From Prescottella subtropica (GTDB lineage Bacteria; Actinomycetota; Actinomycetes; Mycobacteriales; Mycobacteriaceae): a DNA stretch of 64,000 nt. Below the pieces are notes generated by a model. The model was not told the DNA's origin, made no database searches, and was given only the letters and a program-made list of their open reading frames with translations. The DNA is taken from contig NZ_SKCH01000019.1 in NCBI RefSeq assembly GCF_005434945.1, forward strand, positions 1-64,000, read 5' to 3'. Numbering within the stretch: position 1 is the stretch's first letter; each line of letters opens with the position of its first letter. Both the position numbers and the translations under genes were made by a program. Below, piece after piece: positions 1-7,333 of the stretch.

Positions 1-1
1 C

Positions 2-91
2 CTGCCCACCGGCCAAGGCGCCGGCACCGCCGAGGACGCTCTCGACACCGCCTGCGGCCTCTACCTCGCAGACCCGACCGCGTGGGGCTGA
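2..91 (+). CDS. C-terminal fragment of an unidentified protein
   Basis: A frame is open from the left edge of the window to a TGA at 89-91 and encodes 29 residues ending in LYLADPTAWG. Codon choice is GC-rich and looks coding, with G or C at nearly every third position. The fragment is too short to assign to a family, and its start lies outside the window. It converges on the TY-Chap gene that ends at 120, leaving a 28-base gap with no clear terminator hairpin. Confidence 0.45.
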   Translation: MPTGQGAGTAEDALDTACGLYLADPTAWG

Positions 92-119
92 ACCCCCGAC
101 GAACTAACGCCGACGACCA

Positions 120-1211
120 CTAGTCCTCGAGGTCGTCGAACAGTGACGGCTGGATGGGCTCCTGGACGGGCCGTGGCGGTTCGGCGATCGGTGTGTCCGA
201 GGCTTGCACAGCCGGAGTGACCGCCGGTGCCGGTGCCGGTGCGGCGCCTTCGGCGGTGTCGGGTGCGGGCGGGAAGTGCAGGTATCCGCCGAAGTGGGAG
301 GCGAATTCTTCGTCGACGCCGCCGAGGAATTCGCCGAGGTGTTCGACGAGGTCGGCGAGGTGTTGCGGCACGAAGGGGTCGGCGAGCAGGTCGATCATGA
401 CGCGCAGGCGGTCTTCGTACAGGGCGAATCGCAGGTGCGGCCAGCGCCGGTTGAGGTCGCCGATCAGTTCGGAAGCACGGGTGCGTCCGGCGATGTCGCG
501 GACCAGGGGTGCCCACAGTTGGATCTCGGGGGCGGCCTCGTTCGCGATGACGAGGGCGAGTGCGGACCCGAATCGCAGCACGATGTCGCCGTCGGCGTCG
601 CGTTCGGGTTCCTGCCCGTACATGTCGGTGAGGGTGTGTGCGATCACCTGCCGCAGGTGGTCGGTGTCGCGGGGGCGGATCGCGACGTACCGGTCCAGCG
701 GTGTGGGTGTCGGGGTGCTCGCGGCGGCATCGGGGTCGGTCGCCCCGTCTTCCCCGAGGTGCTGGGACGACAGGAAACTCGGGTGCGGCACCGCCCACGT
801 CTCCCGGAACACCGACAGGATCATCGAGGCGAGTTGGTCCGCCCAGCGCGGCGACTTCTCCACGACGAAGGAGAACTCGGCGGCGGTGTCGTCGTCGGCC
901 GGCTGCGTCCAGCCCTGCGCGTGCAGGCGGGCGCAGTCGGTGTCGGACAGGCGCCGCCACGGCGGCAGATGCAGGTCGGTGGGGATGCCGCAGCGCACGA
1001 GCGGCCCGTCGGGGCCGTCGATGATGTGGCACTGCACGAACGGCATGCGGCCGTCGGCGTCGTCCGTCTCGCACACCGTTTCGACGATCACCTGGTCGTC
1101 GACGGTTGCGGATGCGATCCGGTCGGCGAGACGGACCCGACACGTTCCCCACGCGTCACCGATCGTGCGATCGAAATCGCCACCGGCGAATCTGTTCGAG
1201 AACTCGGACAC
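120..1211 (-). CDS. TY-Chap/YbjN-like peptide-binding chaperone, paralogue A
   Basis: This 363-residue protein resembles the TY-Chap group (type III secretion chaperone / YbjN fold), predicted peptide-binding chaperones common in actinobacteria. The N-terminal domain (about 1-150) carries an AWGTxRxRLAD segment and ends with WAVPHPSFL. The C-terminal domain (about 180-310) carries DADGDI, LWAPLV, RWPHLRF, ADPFVPQHL and EEFASHFGG. The last 50 residues are Pro/Ala-rich and end in an acidic FDDLED tail. Two other proteins in this window (33440-34750 and 62232-62813) share the same C-domain motifs in the same order. There are no membrane segments or signal peptide, so it is probably cytosolic. 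The GTG start at 1211 has no clear ribosome-binding site and the exact N-terminus is uncertain. Family membership is inferred from motif pattern; the client protein is unknown. Confidence 0.62.
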   Translation of the reverse strand: MSEFSNRFAGGDFDRTIGDAWGTCRVRLADRIASATVDDQVIVETVCETDDADGRMPFVQCHIIDGPDGPLVRCGIPTDLHLPPWRRLSDTDCARLHAQGWTQPADDDTAAEFSFVVEKSPRWADQLASMILSVFRETWAVPHPSFLSSQHLGEDGATDPDAAASTPTPTPLDRYVAIRPRDTDHLRQVIAHTLTDMYGQEPERDADGDIVLRFGSALALVIANEAAPEIQLWAPLVRDIAGRTRASELIGDLNRRWPHLRFALYEDRLRVMIDLLADPFVPQHLADLVEHLGEFLGGVDEEFASHFGGYLHFPPAPDTAEGAAPAPAPAVTPAVQASDTPIAEPPRPVQEPIQPSLFDDLED

Positions 1212-1264
1212 GGCGTCTACGGTATCGTGCCAGGTTTCGCCACCTCACGGTCGGGCGGCGGCCC

Positions 1265-1900
1265 TCACCCGGTCACGGCCTGCACGGACAACTGGTCGAT
1301 GCTGTCGCCGGTCGCCGAACAGCCTGTCGTCGCATACGGCACGAACACCGGATCGGTGTCGTTCGGCGGGTAGACGCGTAGTCCCGCGACGGGTGTCGAC
1401 GCGCACGCCTCCGCCGGGTAGTTCGCGACGTTCACGGCCCGCACCTGCGCGGTCGCGGCCGCGTCCGGGGCCAGGGTCACCGTCCCGTGGGAGGGGCCTT
1501 CGCGGGTCGCGGCGGCCCCGACCTGGGTGCCGTCGGGTCCGCCCTGGACGTAGGAGACGCCGGGGAATCCGTCGAGCACGCACGTGCGGGTGCCGGTGTT
1601 GGTGAACACGAGCGGCAGGAGCGACGAGCCGGCCGCACCCTGCGCCTGGCCGAGCGTCACCTGCAACTCGCCCGTGGCGCAGCCGTCCGTGCCGACGGTG
1701 GCCGCGAGTGCTCCGGCCGCTGCCTGCACCGTGGTGGTCTCGGGGGCCGGGTGTGCCGCGGTGGAGTCCTGGTCGGCACTGCATCCGGTGGCGGTCAGGG
1801 CCGCAGCGATCCCCAGAGTTCCCAGCACGAGTGTTCTCCGGCCGCGCACGCCGCGTCCGTGTGGCCACCGGTCGCGACCGGTGTTCGTCTTCTCGGGCAT
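1265..1900 (-). CDS. DUF4232 domain lipoprotein
   Basis: A 211-residue exported lipoprotein. The N-terminus has several arginines, then a hydrophobic stretch ending in a lipobox-like LTATGC around residue 38, so it should be lipid-anchored on the outer face of the cytoplasmic membrane. The remainder matches DUF4232: two conserved cysteine pairs (GTDGCATG, RTCVLDGFPGVSY) and the late YPAEAC and TGCSATGD segments. The ATG at 1900 is chosen over an in-frame codon at 1984 because GAGGAGG lies about 8 bases upstream and the lipobox distance fits. DUF4232 proteins are widespread in actinomycete envelopes but have no established activity. It reads toward the TY-Chap gene with a 53-base gap. Confidence 0.82.
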   Translation of the reverse strand: MPEKTNTGRDRWPHGRGVRGRRTLVLGTLGIAAALTATGCSADQDSTAAHPAPETTTVQAAAGALAATVGTDGCATGELQVTLGQAQGAAGSSLLPLVFTNTGTRTCVLDGFPGVSYVQGGPDGTQVGAAATREGPSHGTVTLAPDAAATAQVRAVNVANYPAEACASTPVAGLRVYPPNDTDPVFVPYATTGCSATGDSIDQLSVQAVTG

Positions 1901-2031
1901 GGTCCGAGCCTCCTCACCTGAATCGGCGGCAGCTTCCCCGGTGAATATCCCACGTGTGACGCGCCACCGCTGGTCATCGGGCACTCGACGGCGAACGTTC
2001 GGGGCGAACCCGGCGGGCGTACAGTTGCACC

Positions 2032-2508
2032 GTGCAACACGAACCGGTGGTCGATCCGACGTCCGCAGTGCACGCGGAGCTGGTGCAGTTGGCGCGGGCG
2101 CTCGTCGCCGGAGGACGCGACACCGCGGGCGGTCCGTCGTTCGCGCAGCACTCGCTGCTCGCGTACATCGCCCGGCATCCGGGATGCCGGGCCACCGACA
2201 TCTCCGAGGCGTTCGGGCTCAACCGCTCGACGGTGTCCCGGCAGTTGCGCGGATGCGTCGACTCCGGGTGGGCGCTCGCCGAGCCCGGATCGTTGCGCAC
2301 CGGCTACCCGCTGCGGCTGACCACGCACGGTGTCGAGGTGCTCGCGGTCGCCGACACCCGGCGGCTCGACGAGGTCCGCGCCCGGTTGCGCGGCTGGTCC
2401 CCGGACGAGATCGCCCAGTTCGCGAACATTCTGCGGCGTTTCCGGAACGCGGAGGACCCCGTCGACCTGCCCGCCACCCCCCGACTTGGAGATGACGCCC
2501 ATGCGTGA
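2032..2508 (+). CDS. MarR family transcriptional regulator
   Basis: A 158-residue winged-helix DNA-binding protein. The core at about residues 40-100 has the MarR layout: FAQHSLLAYIARHPGCRATDISEAFG, here split by a turn, then the recognition helix LNRSTVSRQLRG and a wing with GYPLRLTTHG. The GTG start at 2032 lies close to the divergent lipoprotein gene (131 bases), so the gap probably holds both promoters. The last 8 bases overlap the start of the acyl-CoA ligase gene, which points to one transcript and suggests that the regulator controls the ligase. The effector is unknown; MarR repressors often answer to aromatic or lipophilic acids, and an acyl-CoA or fatty acid would fit the neighbour, but this is inference. 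Confidence 0.85.
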   Translation: MQHEPVVDPTSAVHAELVQLARALVAGGRDTAGGPSFAQHSLLAYIARHPGCRATDISEAFGLNRSTVSRQLRGCVDSGWALAEPGSLRTGYPLRLTTHGVEVLAVADTRRLDEVRARLRGWSPDEIAQFANILRRFRNAEDPVDLPATPRLGDDAHA

Positions 2509-4285
2509 ATACGGCACCGCCGCCGACTTCGCTGTCGCCCAGGACGACGCGCTCGTCCATACCGTGTTCGAGCACGCTCGCCGCCGAGCCGACCTGGTGG
2601 TGTTCTCCCGCCCCGACGGCGTCGATTGGGTGGACGTCACCGCCGCCGAGTTCGCGGCGCAGGTCACTGCGGTCGCCAAGGGGCTCGTCGCCGCCGGTGT
2701 CGGTGCGGGGGACCGGGTCGCGCTGCTGTCGCCCACCCGGTACGAGTGGTCGCTGTTCGACTTCGCGATCTGGGCGGCCGGCGCGGTGTCGGTGCCGATC
2801 TATGATTCGTCGTCGCCCGACCAGATCGACTGGATCGTTCGAGATTCCGGCGCGGTTCTCGCGATCGTCGAAACCGATGCGCATGCAGCAGGATTCGACG
2901 ACACCGGGATCGGGCGGGTGCTGCGGATCGAGGCCGGCGCCGTCGACACGCTGATCGCCGAGGGTGCCGGCGTCGACGACGCGGTGATCGCCGACCGGCT
3001 GGCCGGGATCCGTGCCGACGACCTGGCGTCGCTGGTGTACACATCCGGCACCACGGGCCGCCCCAAGGGCTGCATCCTCACCCACCGCAACCTGCTGTCG
3101 GAGGTGCGCGGCATCCTCAATGCGTCGATCGGTGAGGTGGCGCGCCCCGGCAATCGGATGCTCACGTTCCTACCGCTCGCGCACGTCCTGGCCCGTGCGG
3201 TGTCCCTCGCGATGTTCGAAGCCGGTGGGATGCAGGCACACTGGTCGAACTTCGGGACCGTCGCCGGGCAGTTCGAACGCTTCCGCCCGCACGTGATCCT
3301 CGGGGTGCCGCGGGTGTTCGAGAAGGTGCGTGACGCGGCCGCCGCGTCCGCGGACCGGGGCGGCCGCATCCCGCGGGAGATCTTCCGGTTCGCCGAGGAC
3401 ACCGCCGTCGCCTACAGCGAGGCCCTCGACGCGGGCGGCCCGTCCCGTCGGCTGAAGGCCCTCCACGCCGTCGCGGACCGACTCGTCTACCGCAAGCTGC
3501 GGGCCGCGATCGGCGACGAATGCTGGTGGGCGATCTCCGGTGGTGGCGCGCTGATGCCGCGGCTCGGGCACTTCTTCCGCGGCGCCGGCATCCCCGTCTA
3601 CGAGGGTTACGGCCTCACCGAATCGACGGCGGCGCACTGCGTCAACGTGCCCCGGCAGCAGAAGATCGGCACTGTCGGCCGGCCCCTGTCGGGCAACACC
3701 GTCCGCATCGCTGCCGACGGCGAGATCGAACTGCGCGGCGGGGTCGTGTTCGACGGCTACTGGCGTAACGAGCAGGCCACCGCCGACGCGCTGCACGACG
3801 GCTGGCTGCGCACCGGTGATCTCGGTGAACTCGATGCCGACGGCTATCTCGTGCTCACCGGGCGCAAGAAGGATCTTCTGGTCACCGCGGGCGGCAAGAA
3901 CGTCTCACCCGGCCCGCTCGAGGACCGACTGCGCTCGCACGTGCTGATCTCGCAGGCCGTCGTCGTCGGTGACGGGCGCCCGTTCGTCGGCGCCCTGCTC
4001 ACCGTCGACGCGGAACCGTTCGAGCACTGGAAGACGTCGAACGCCAAACCGGCGACGGCGACCGTCGCGGACCTGATCGACGACGCCGACCTGCGCGCCG
4101 CCCTGCAGGCGGTGATCGACGACGCCAACACCACCGTCTCGCACGCCGAGGCGATCAAACGGTTCGAGATCCTGCCCCGCGACCTCACCGAGGAAGCCGG
4201 GGAACTCACCGCCACTCTCAAGATCAAGCGGAACGTGGTCTCCGACCGCTTCGCCGGGCACATCGAGGCGATCTACGAGCGCTGA
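2501..4285 (+). CDS. Long-chain fatty acid--CoA ligase (FadD15-like)
   Basis: A 594-residue ATP-dependent acyl-CoA synthetase of the adenylate-forming superfamily that activates free fatty acids to CoA thioesters. The P-loop-like motif YTSGTTGRPKG is at about 178-188, followed by THRNLL, the YEGYGLTES adenylate motif and the TGDLGELDADGYL and GRKKDLLVTAGGKNVSP hinge and lid segments. The length and the long insert between the P-loop and YGLTES fit the FadD15 / long-chain (LACS) branch rather than the roughly 500-residue medium-chain ligases. The ATG at 2501 is chosen because GGAGA lies 6-8 bases upstream; an ATG at 2492 is an alternative. The gene overlaps the upstream marR gene. Cytosolic or membrane-peripheral. 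Confidence 0.9.
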   Translation: MREYGTAADFAVAQDDALVHTVFEHARRRADLVVFSRPDGVDWVDVTAAEFAAQVTAVAKGLVAAGVGAGDRVALLSPTRYEWSLFDFAIWAAGAVSVPIYDSSSPDQIDWIVRDSGAVLAIVETDAHAAGFDDTGIGRVLRIEAGAVDTLIAEGAGVDDAVIADRLAGIRADDLASLVYTSGTTGRPKGCILTHRNLLSEVRGILNASIGEVARPGNRMLTFLPLAHVLARAVSLAMFEAGGMQAHWSNFGTVAGQFERFRPHVILGVPRVFEKVRDAAAASADRGGRIPREIFRFAEDTAVAYSEALDAGGPSRRLKALHAVADRLVYRKLRAAIGDECWWAISGGGALMPRLGHFFRGAGIPVYEGYGLTESTAAHCVNVPRQQKIGTVGRPLSGNTVRIAADGEIELRGGVVFDGYWRNEQATADALHDGWLRTGDLGELDADGYLVLTGRKKDLLVTAGGKNVSPGPLEDRLRSHVLISQAVVVGDGRPFVGALLTVDAEPFEHWKTSNAKPATATVADLIDDADLRAALQAVIDDANTTVSHAEAIKRFEILPRDLTEEAGELTATLKIKRNVVSDRFAGHIEAIYER

Positions 4286-4314
4286 GCGGCGTCCACGACG
4301 CGTGGATGTGATGA

Positions 4315-4340
4315 TTGACCGGTTGACTTGACGGGTTGAC
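4315..4340 (+). promoter_or_regulatory. Four TTGAC repeats upstream of the Xre-RES pair
   Basis: TTGAC occurs at 4315, 4323, 4328 and 4336, giving two copies of TTGAC-N3-TTGAC in tandem, 18 bases before the antitoxin ATG. One TTGAC could be a -35 box. Repeats directly upstream of a toxin-antitoxin operon are usual binding sites for the autoregulating antitoxin; that role is inferred here. Confidence 0.5.
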
Positions 4341-4357
4341 CGGGTCACGATGGTGGC

Positions 4358-4864
4358 ATGAGCATGCCGTTGAAGCAGGTCGTGGACGATCAGCTCGAAG
4401 CCAGCGGAATGGCCGCCGAGCAACTCGACGATGCCGACGCCCAGTACGTCAAGGCCGGCGTTGCGAAGGTGCTGTCGAACCTCCGTGCGCGTCGTGTCTG
4501 GGAAGCGCACATCGGGCCGATCCTGACCCCGCGGCAGATGCTCGACATCACCGGTTGGTCGAAGCAGGCGCTCAGCCAGGCCGTGCAGGCGCACCGTGTT
4601 CTGCGCCTCGAAGCCGAGGACGGCACGTTCGGGTACTGGTCCGGCGGCGTCACCGAGACGACACCGCACCGCCCGCACCGAGGAGTGAAAGAGACCCTGA
4701 CGGCATGGGCGACGGCCGAGATGGACAGCTGGACGATTGCGTCGTGGCTGTCGACGACACAGCCGGAACTCGGTGACAGAACCCCACATCAGGCGCTGGT
4801 GGACGGTGACTGGGACGCTGTGGTGACTCTCGCTCAGCAGGCTGCGGGACGACTCGCATCGTGA
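4358..4864 (+). CDS. Xre/MbcA-like antitoxin of a RES toxin pair
   Basis: A 168-residue cytosolic protein placed immediately before a RES-domain toxin and overlapping it by 4 bases (GTGA), the usual layout of Xre-RES type II toxin-antitoxin operons. A helical central part (about 50-85: LTPRQMLDITGWSKQALSQAVQ) looks like a helix-turn-helix. The C-terminal part (about 130-168: WTIASWLSTTQPELGDRTPHQALVDGD, split here, then WDAVVTLAQQAA) has the WLxxxxxxLGxxTPxxxLxxGD pattern of DUF2384/Xre-toxin-binding domains. It should neutralise the toxin and repress its own operon. The start at 4358 fits the position of the repeats upstream; no strong ribosome-binding site is visible. Confidence 0.8.
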   Translation: MSMPLKQVVDDQLEASGMAAEQLDDADAQYVKAGVAKVLSNLRARRVWEAHIGPILTPRQMLDITGWSKQALSQAVQAHRVLRLEAEDGTFGYWSGGVTETTPHRPHRGVKETLTAWATAEMDSWTIASWLSTTQPELGDRTPHQALVDGDWDAVVTLAQQAAGRLAS

Positions 4865-5511
4865 CTGCACCGCGAGCGAGTCAGCATCTGGCCGTCCCGC
4901 CGTCGCCGAGTGCACCCCGCGGTAAGTTCCCCCATCTGGTGGTTCCCGCAGGAACAGTTGTGTACCGGACGCACGCGGCGAAACTGAATCCCTGGTGGTT
5001 CGGTAGTTCACTCGACAACCGTTTCGACCTACCCGACCCGTCCGGTACCTGCTATCTCGCGGAGTCGGAGATCGTCGGACTGCTCGAAGCATGGGCCGGC
5101 GTCCGGATGATCTCGCATACGACTGTCGCCACACGCGCGATCTCCACGCTCGACATCGGCCGGGACCTGGTTCTGGCAGATGTCACAGCGAATGCTGCGA
5201 TCAAGTTCGGTGTCACCGCCGAAATCTCCACGACGATCGACTATCCGCTCACGCAAGCGTGGGCGCAGGCGCTGCACGCGGCCGGATTCGACGGGATCCG
5301 GTACTGGGCGCGCCACGACCTCACGCACACGCACGCGTGCATCGCAGTGTTCGATTCGGCTGGTGACCAGACGAACTCGCACACGCTCACCAGTGAGTAC
5401 GTGGTGCAGTCCTCGGACCGCCTTCTCGATCGGGGCGACCTGCTCGCAGAGATGGAGCAGAGCGCGGGCATTACGGTCCTGATGCCGCCGTCGTCACTCG
5501 GTCCGGTCTGA
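4861..5511 (+). CDS. RES domain toxin
   Basis: A 216-residue RES-family protein. Characterised RES toxins degrade NAD+ (hydrolysis or phosphorolysis), which stops growth until the antitoxin recovers. Visible family marks: VVYRTH near residue 37 (conserved Arg), the NPWWFGSS segment, RFDLPDPSGTCYLAES with the conserved Tyr and Glu around 58-65, and a C-terminal RYWARHD. Family reports place catalytic Arg, Tyr/Glu and Ser in these blocks. The GTG start overlaps the antitoxin stop, so translation is coupled. The 3' end overlaps the convergent sirtuin gene by 18 bases; that neighbour also consumes NAD+. Third-position GC is somewhat lower than in neighbouring genes, compatible with acquisition. 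Confidence 0.85.
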   Translation: MTAPRASQHLAVPPSPSAPRGKFPHLVVPAGTVVYRTHAAKLNPWWFGSSLDNRFDLPDPSGTCYLAESEIVGLLEAWAGVRMISHTTVATRAISTLDIGRDLVLADVTANAAIKFGVTAEISTTIDYPLTQAWAQALHAAGFDGIRYWARHDLTHTHACIAVFDSAGDQTNSHTLTSEYVVQSSDRLLDRGDLLAEMEQSAGITVLMPPSSLGPV

Positions 5512-6273
5512 CCGGCCCCGCTGAGCGGCGTCCACGAGCGCGGGTAGTCCGACGGCGGCGGTCGTCCGCCACGAATACTGGACGTGGTCGCTGAGATCGG
5601 TTGCCTGCGGGTTGATTTCGACGACGGTGGCGCCGGAGTCGAGGGCGCGCAGCGGCAGTGCGGCGGCCGGGTACACCACCGCGGACGTGCCGACGACGAG
5701 CAGTAGGTCGCAGGCGGCGGCGGCCTTCTCGGCGCGGTCCCAGGCGTCGGAGGGCAGGTTCTCCCCGAACCACACCGCGCCCGGGCGGATGTCACCACCG
5801 CACGCCGGGCAGGACGGCGGCGGCACCGGCCCGGTGGGTTCGACGTCGAGTCCGCCGTCCGACGGGAACGGGGCTGCGCAGCGGCTGCAGCGCGGGGCGA
5901 ACAGGCTGCCGTGCAGGTGCGCGGCCACGGCGCTGCCGGCGCGTTCGTGCAGGTCGTCGACGTTCTGGGTGACGATCGTCAGGTCGGTGCCGCGGGCCCA
6001 GTCGGCCAGCGCCCGGTGCCCGGCGTTCGGGTGCACCCGGCGCACCAGTCCGGTCCGCCACTGGTACCACGCCCACACCAGTCCGGGGTCACGGTCCCAG
6101 CCGTCGGGGCTCGCCAACTGTTCGGGGGCGAACCGTTCCCACAGCCCGGTCTGCGCGTCCCGGAACGTCGGGACGCCGGATTCGGCGGACATGCCGGCAC
6201 CGGTGAACACCACCACGTTCCGGGCGCAGCGGACGGTGTCGGCGAGGGCGGGATCGGGGGCGTCGGTGTGCAT
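5494..6273 (-). CDS. NAD-dependent protein deacylase (class III sirtuin)
   Basis: A 259-residue Sir2 enzyme that removes acyl groups from protein lysines using NAD+. Motifs in order: GAGMSAESGVPTFRD (NAD site, about 25-39), TQNVDDLHERAG, HLHGSL with the catalytic His, two CxxC pairs for structural zinc (CSRC and CPAC), WFGENLP and VGTSAVVYPAA. The WAWYQWR segment (about 67-73) supplies the Tyr and Arg spaced as YxxR that in SIRT5/CobB-type enzymes bind the acidic acyl group, so desuccinylation is likely besides deacetylation. It stands alone, divergent from the uracil-DNA glycosylase gene, and its last 18 bases overlap the end of the RES toxin gene. Confidence 0.92.
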   Translation of the reverse strand: MHTDAPDPALADTVRCARNVVVFTGAGMSAESGVPTFRDAQTGLWERFAPEQLASPDGWDRDPGLVWAWYQWRTGLVRRVHPNAGHRALADWARGTDLTIVTQNVDDLHERAGSAVAAHLHGSLFAPRCSRCAAPFPSDGGLDVEPTGPVPPPSCPACGGDIRPGAVWFGENLPSDAWDRAEKAAAACDLLLVVGTSAVVYPAAALPLRALDSGATVVEINPQATDLSDHVQYSWRTTAAVGLPALVDAAQRGRSDRTE

Positions 6274-6352
6274 GGCGTCGATTGTGCCGAGTCCGGGCGG
6301 ACCGCGGCGATCCGATCGGGTTGAATCGAGGCATGTTCAGGCGTGTGCTCCG

Positions 6353-7225
6353 ATGACCGGCCCGTTGCTGCCCCACCCCGGCACCGGCGCGGTGTTCCCG
6401 TCTCCGGTGCCGCCGGGCACCGGGTGGCCGGAGGATCCCGCCGCCGCGGACACCCCCGTCGCCCGGTCGGCCGCCGACGTCGCCGACCTGGCGGCCGGTG
6501 CGGGCAGCCTCGCCGAGATCGACGCCCGGGTCAGCGTGTGCCGGGCCTGCCCGCGACTCGTGCAGTGGCGGGAGGACGTCGCCGAGACCAAACGCCGGTC
6601 GTTCGCCGGCCAGCCGTACTGGGGGCGCCCGGTCACCGGCTACGGCGACACGTTCCCGAAGCTGCTGATCATGGGGTTGGCGCCGGCCGCGAACGGCGGT
6701 AACCGGACCGGCCGGATGTTCACCGGCGACCGGTCGGGGGACTGGCTGTTCCGGTCGCTGCACCGGGTCGGTATCGCCAACAAGCCGACCGCCGAGTTCA
6801 CCGGGGACGGGCAGAAACTGTTCGGGGCCCGGATGATCTCGACGGTCCGCTGTGCGCCGCCGGACAACAAGCCGACGGTCACCGAACGGGACTGCTGCGC
6901 AGGCTGGTTGGACGCCGAACTCGCCGACATCCTGCCGTTCGTGCGGGCCGTCGTCGCGCTCGGCACGTACGGCTGGGATGCGACGCTGCGCGCGATCCGG
7001 CACTCCGGCGGCAGCGTCCCACGCCCGAAACCGAAGTTCGGGCACGGCGCCACCACCGTCGTCCACACCGCGAACGGTAAGGCGCTCACCGTGATCGGCT
7101 GCTACCACCCGAGCCAGCAGAACACGTTCACCGGACGGCTCACCGAACAGATGCTCGACGACGTCCTCTCCCGTGCCCGCGATCTGGCCGGACTCGGTTG
7201 GGGCTGCGGCGGTTCCGGACGCTGA
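6353..7225 (+). CDS. udgB: Family 5 uracil-DNA glycosylase (UdgB, Rv1259-like)
   Basis: A 290-residue iron-sulfur DNA repair enzyme that removes uracil, and in characterised homologues hypoxanthine and ethenocytosine, from DNA. Cysteines at about 63, 66, 167 and 181 (CRAC ... RCAPP ... RDCC) fit the four ligands of the 4Fe-4S cluster. The motif GLAPAANGGNRTGRMFTGD (about 112-130) is the signature of family 5, with Asn/Ala in place of the family 1 catalytic Asp, and CYHPSQQN near residue 250 is the second active-site block. The ATG at 6353 is the first in-frame start after the divergent sirtuin promoter region. Base-excision repair of deaminated cytosine matters in a genome this GC-rich. Confidence 0.92.
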   Translation: MTGPLLPHPGTGAVFPSPVPPGTGWPEDPAAADTPVARSAADVADLAAGAGSLAEIDARVSVCRACPRLVQWREDVAETKRRSFAGQPYWGRPVTGYGDTFPKLLIMGLAPAANGGNRTGRMFTGDRSGDWLFRSLHRVGIANKPTAEFTGDGQKLFGARMISTVRCAPPDNKPTVTERDCCAGWLDAELADILPFVRAVVALGTYGWDATLRAIRHSGGSVPRPKPKFGHGATTVVHTANGKALTVIGCYHPSQQNTFTGRLTEQMLDDVLSRARDLAGLGWGCGGSGR

Positions 7226-7333
7226 ACCGGGTGTCCTCTCAGCGGGACGAACCCTGGAGGCGGGCCGCCGCCCTGTGCCTACCATCACACCCGGGCCGAC
7301 GGTTGTCGGCGACGCACGCGGAAAGGGTGGACG

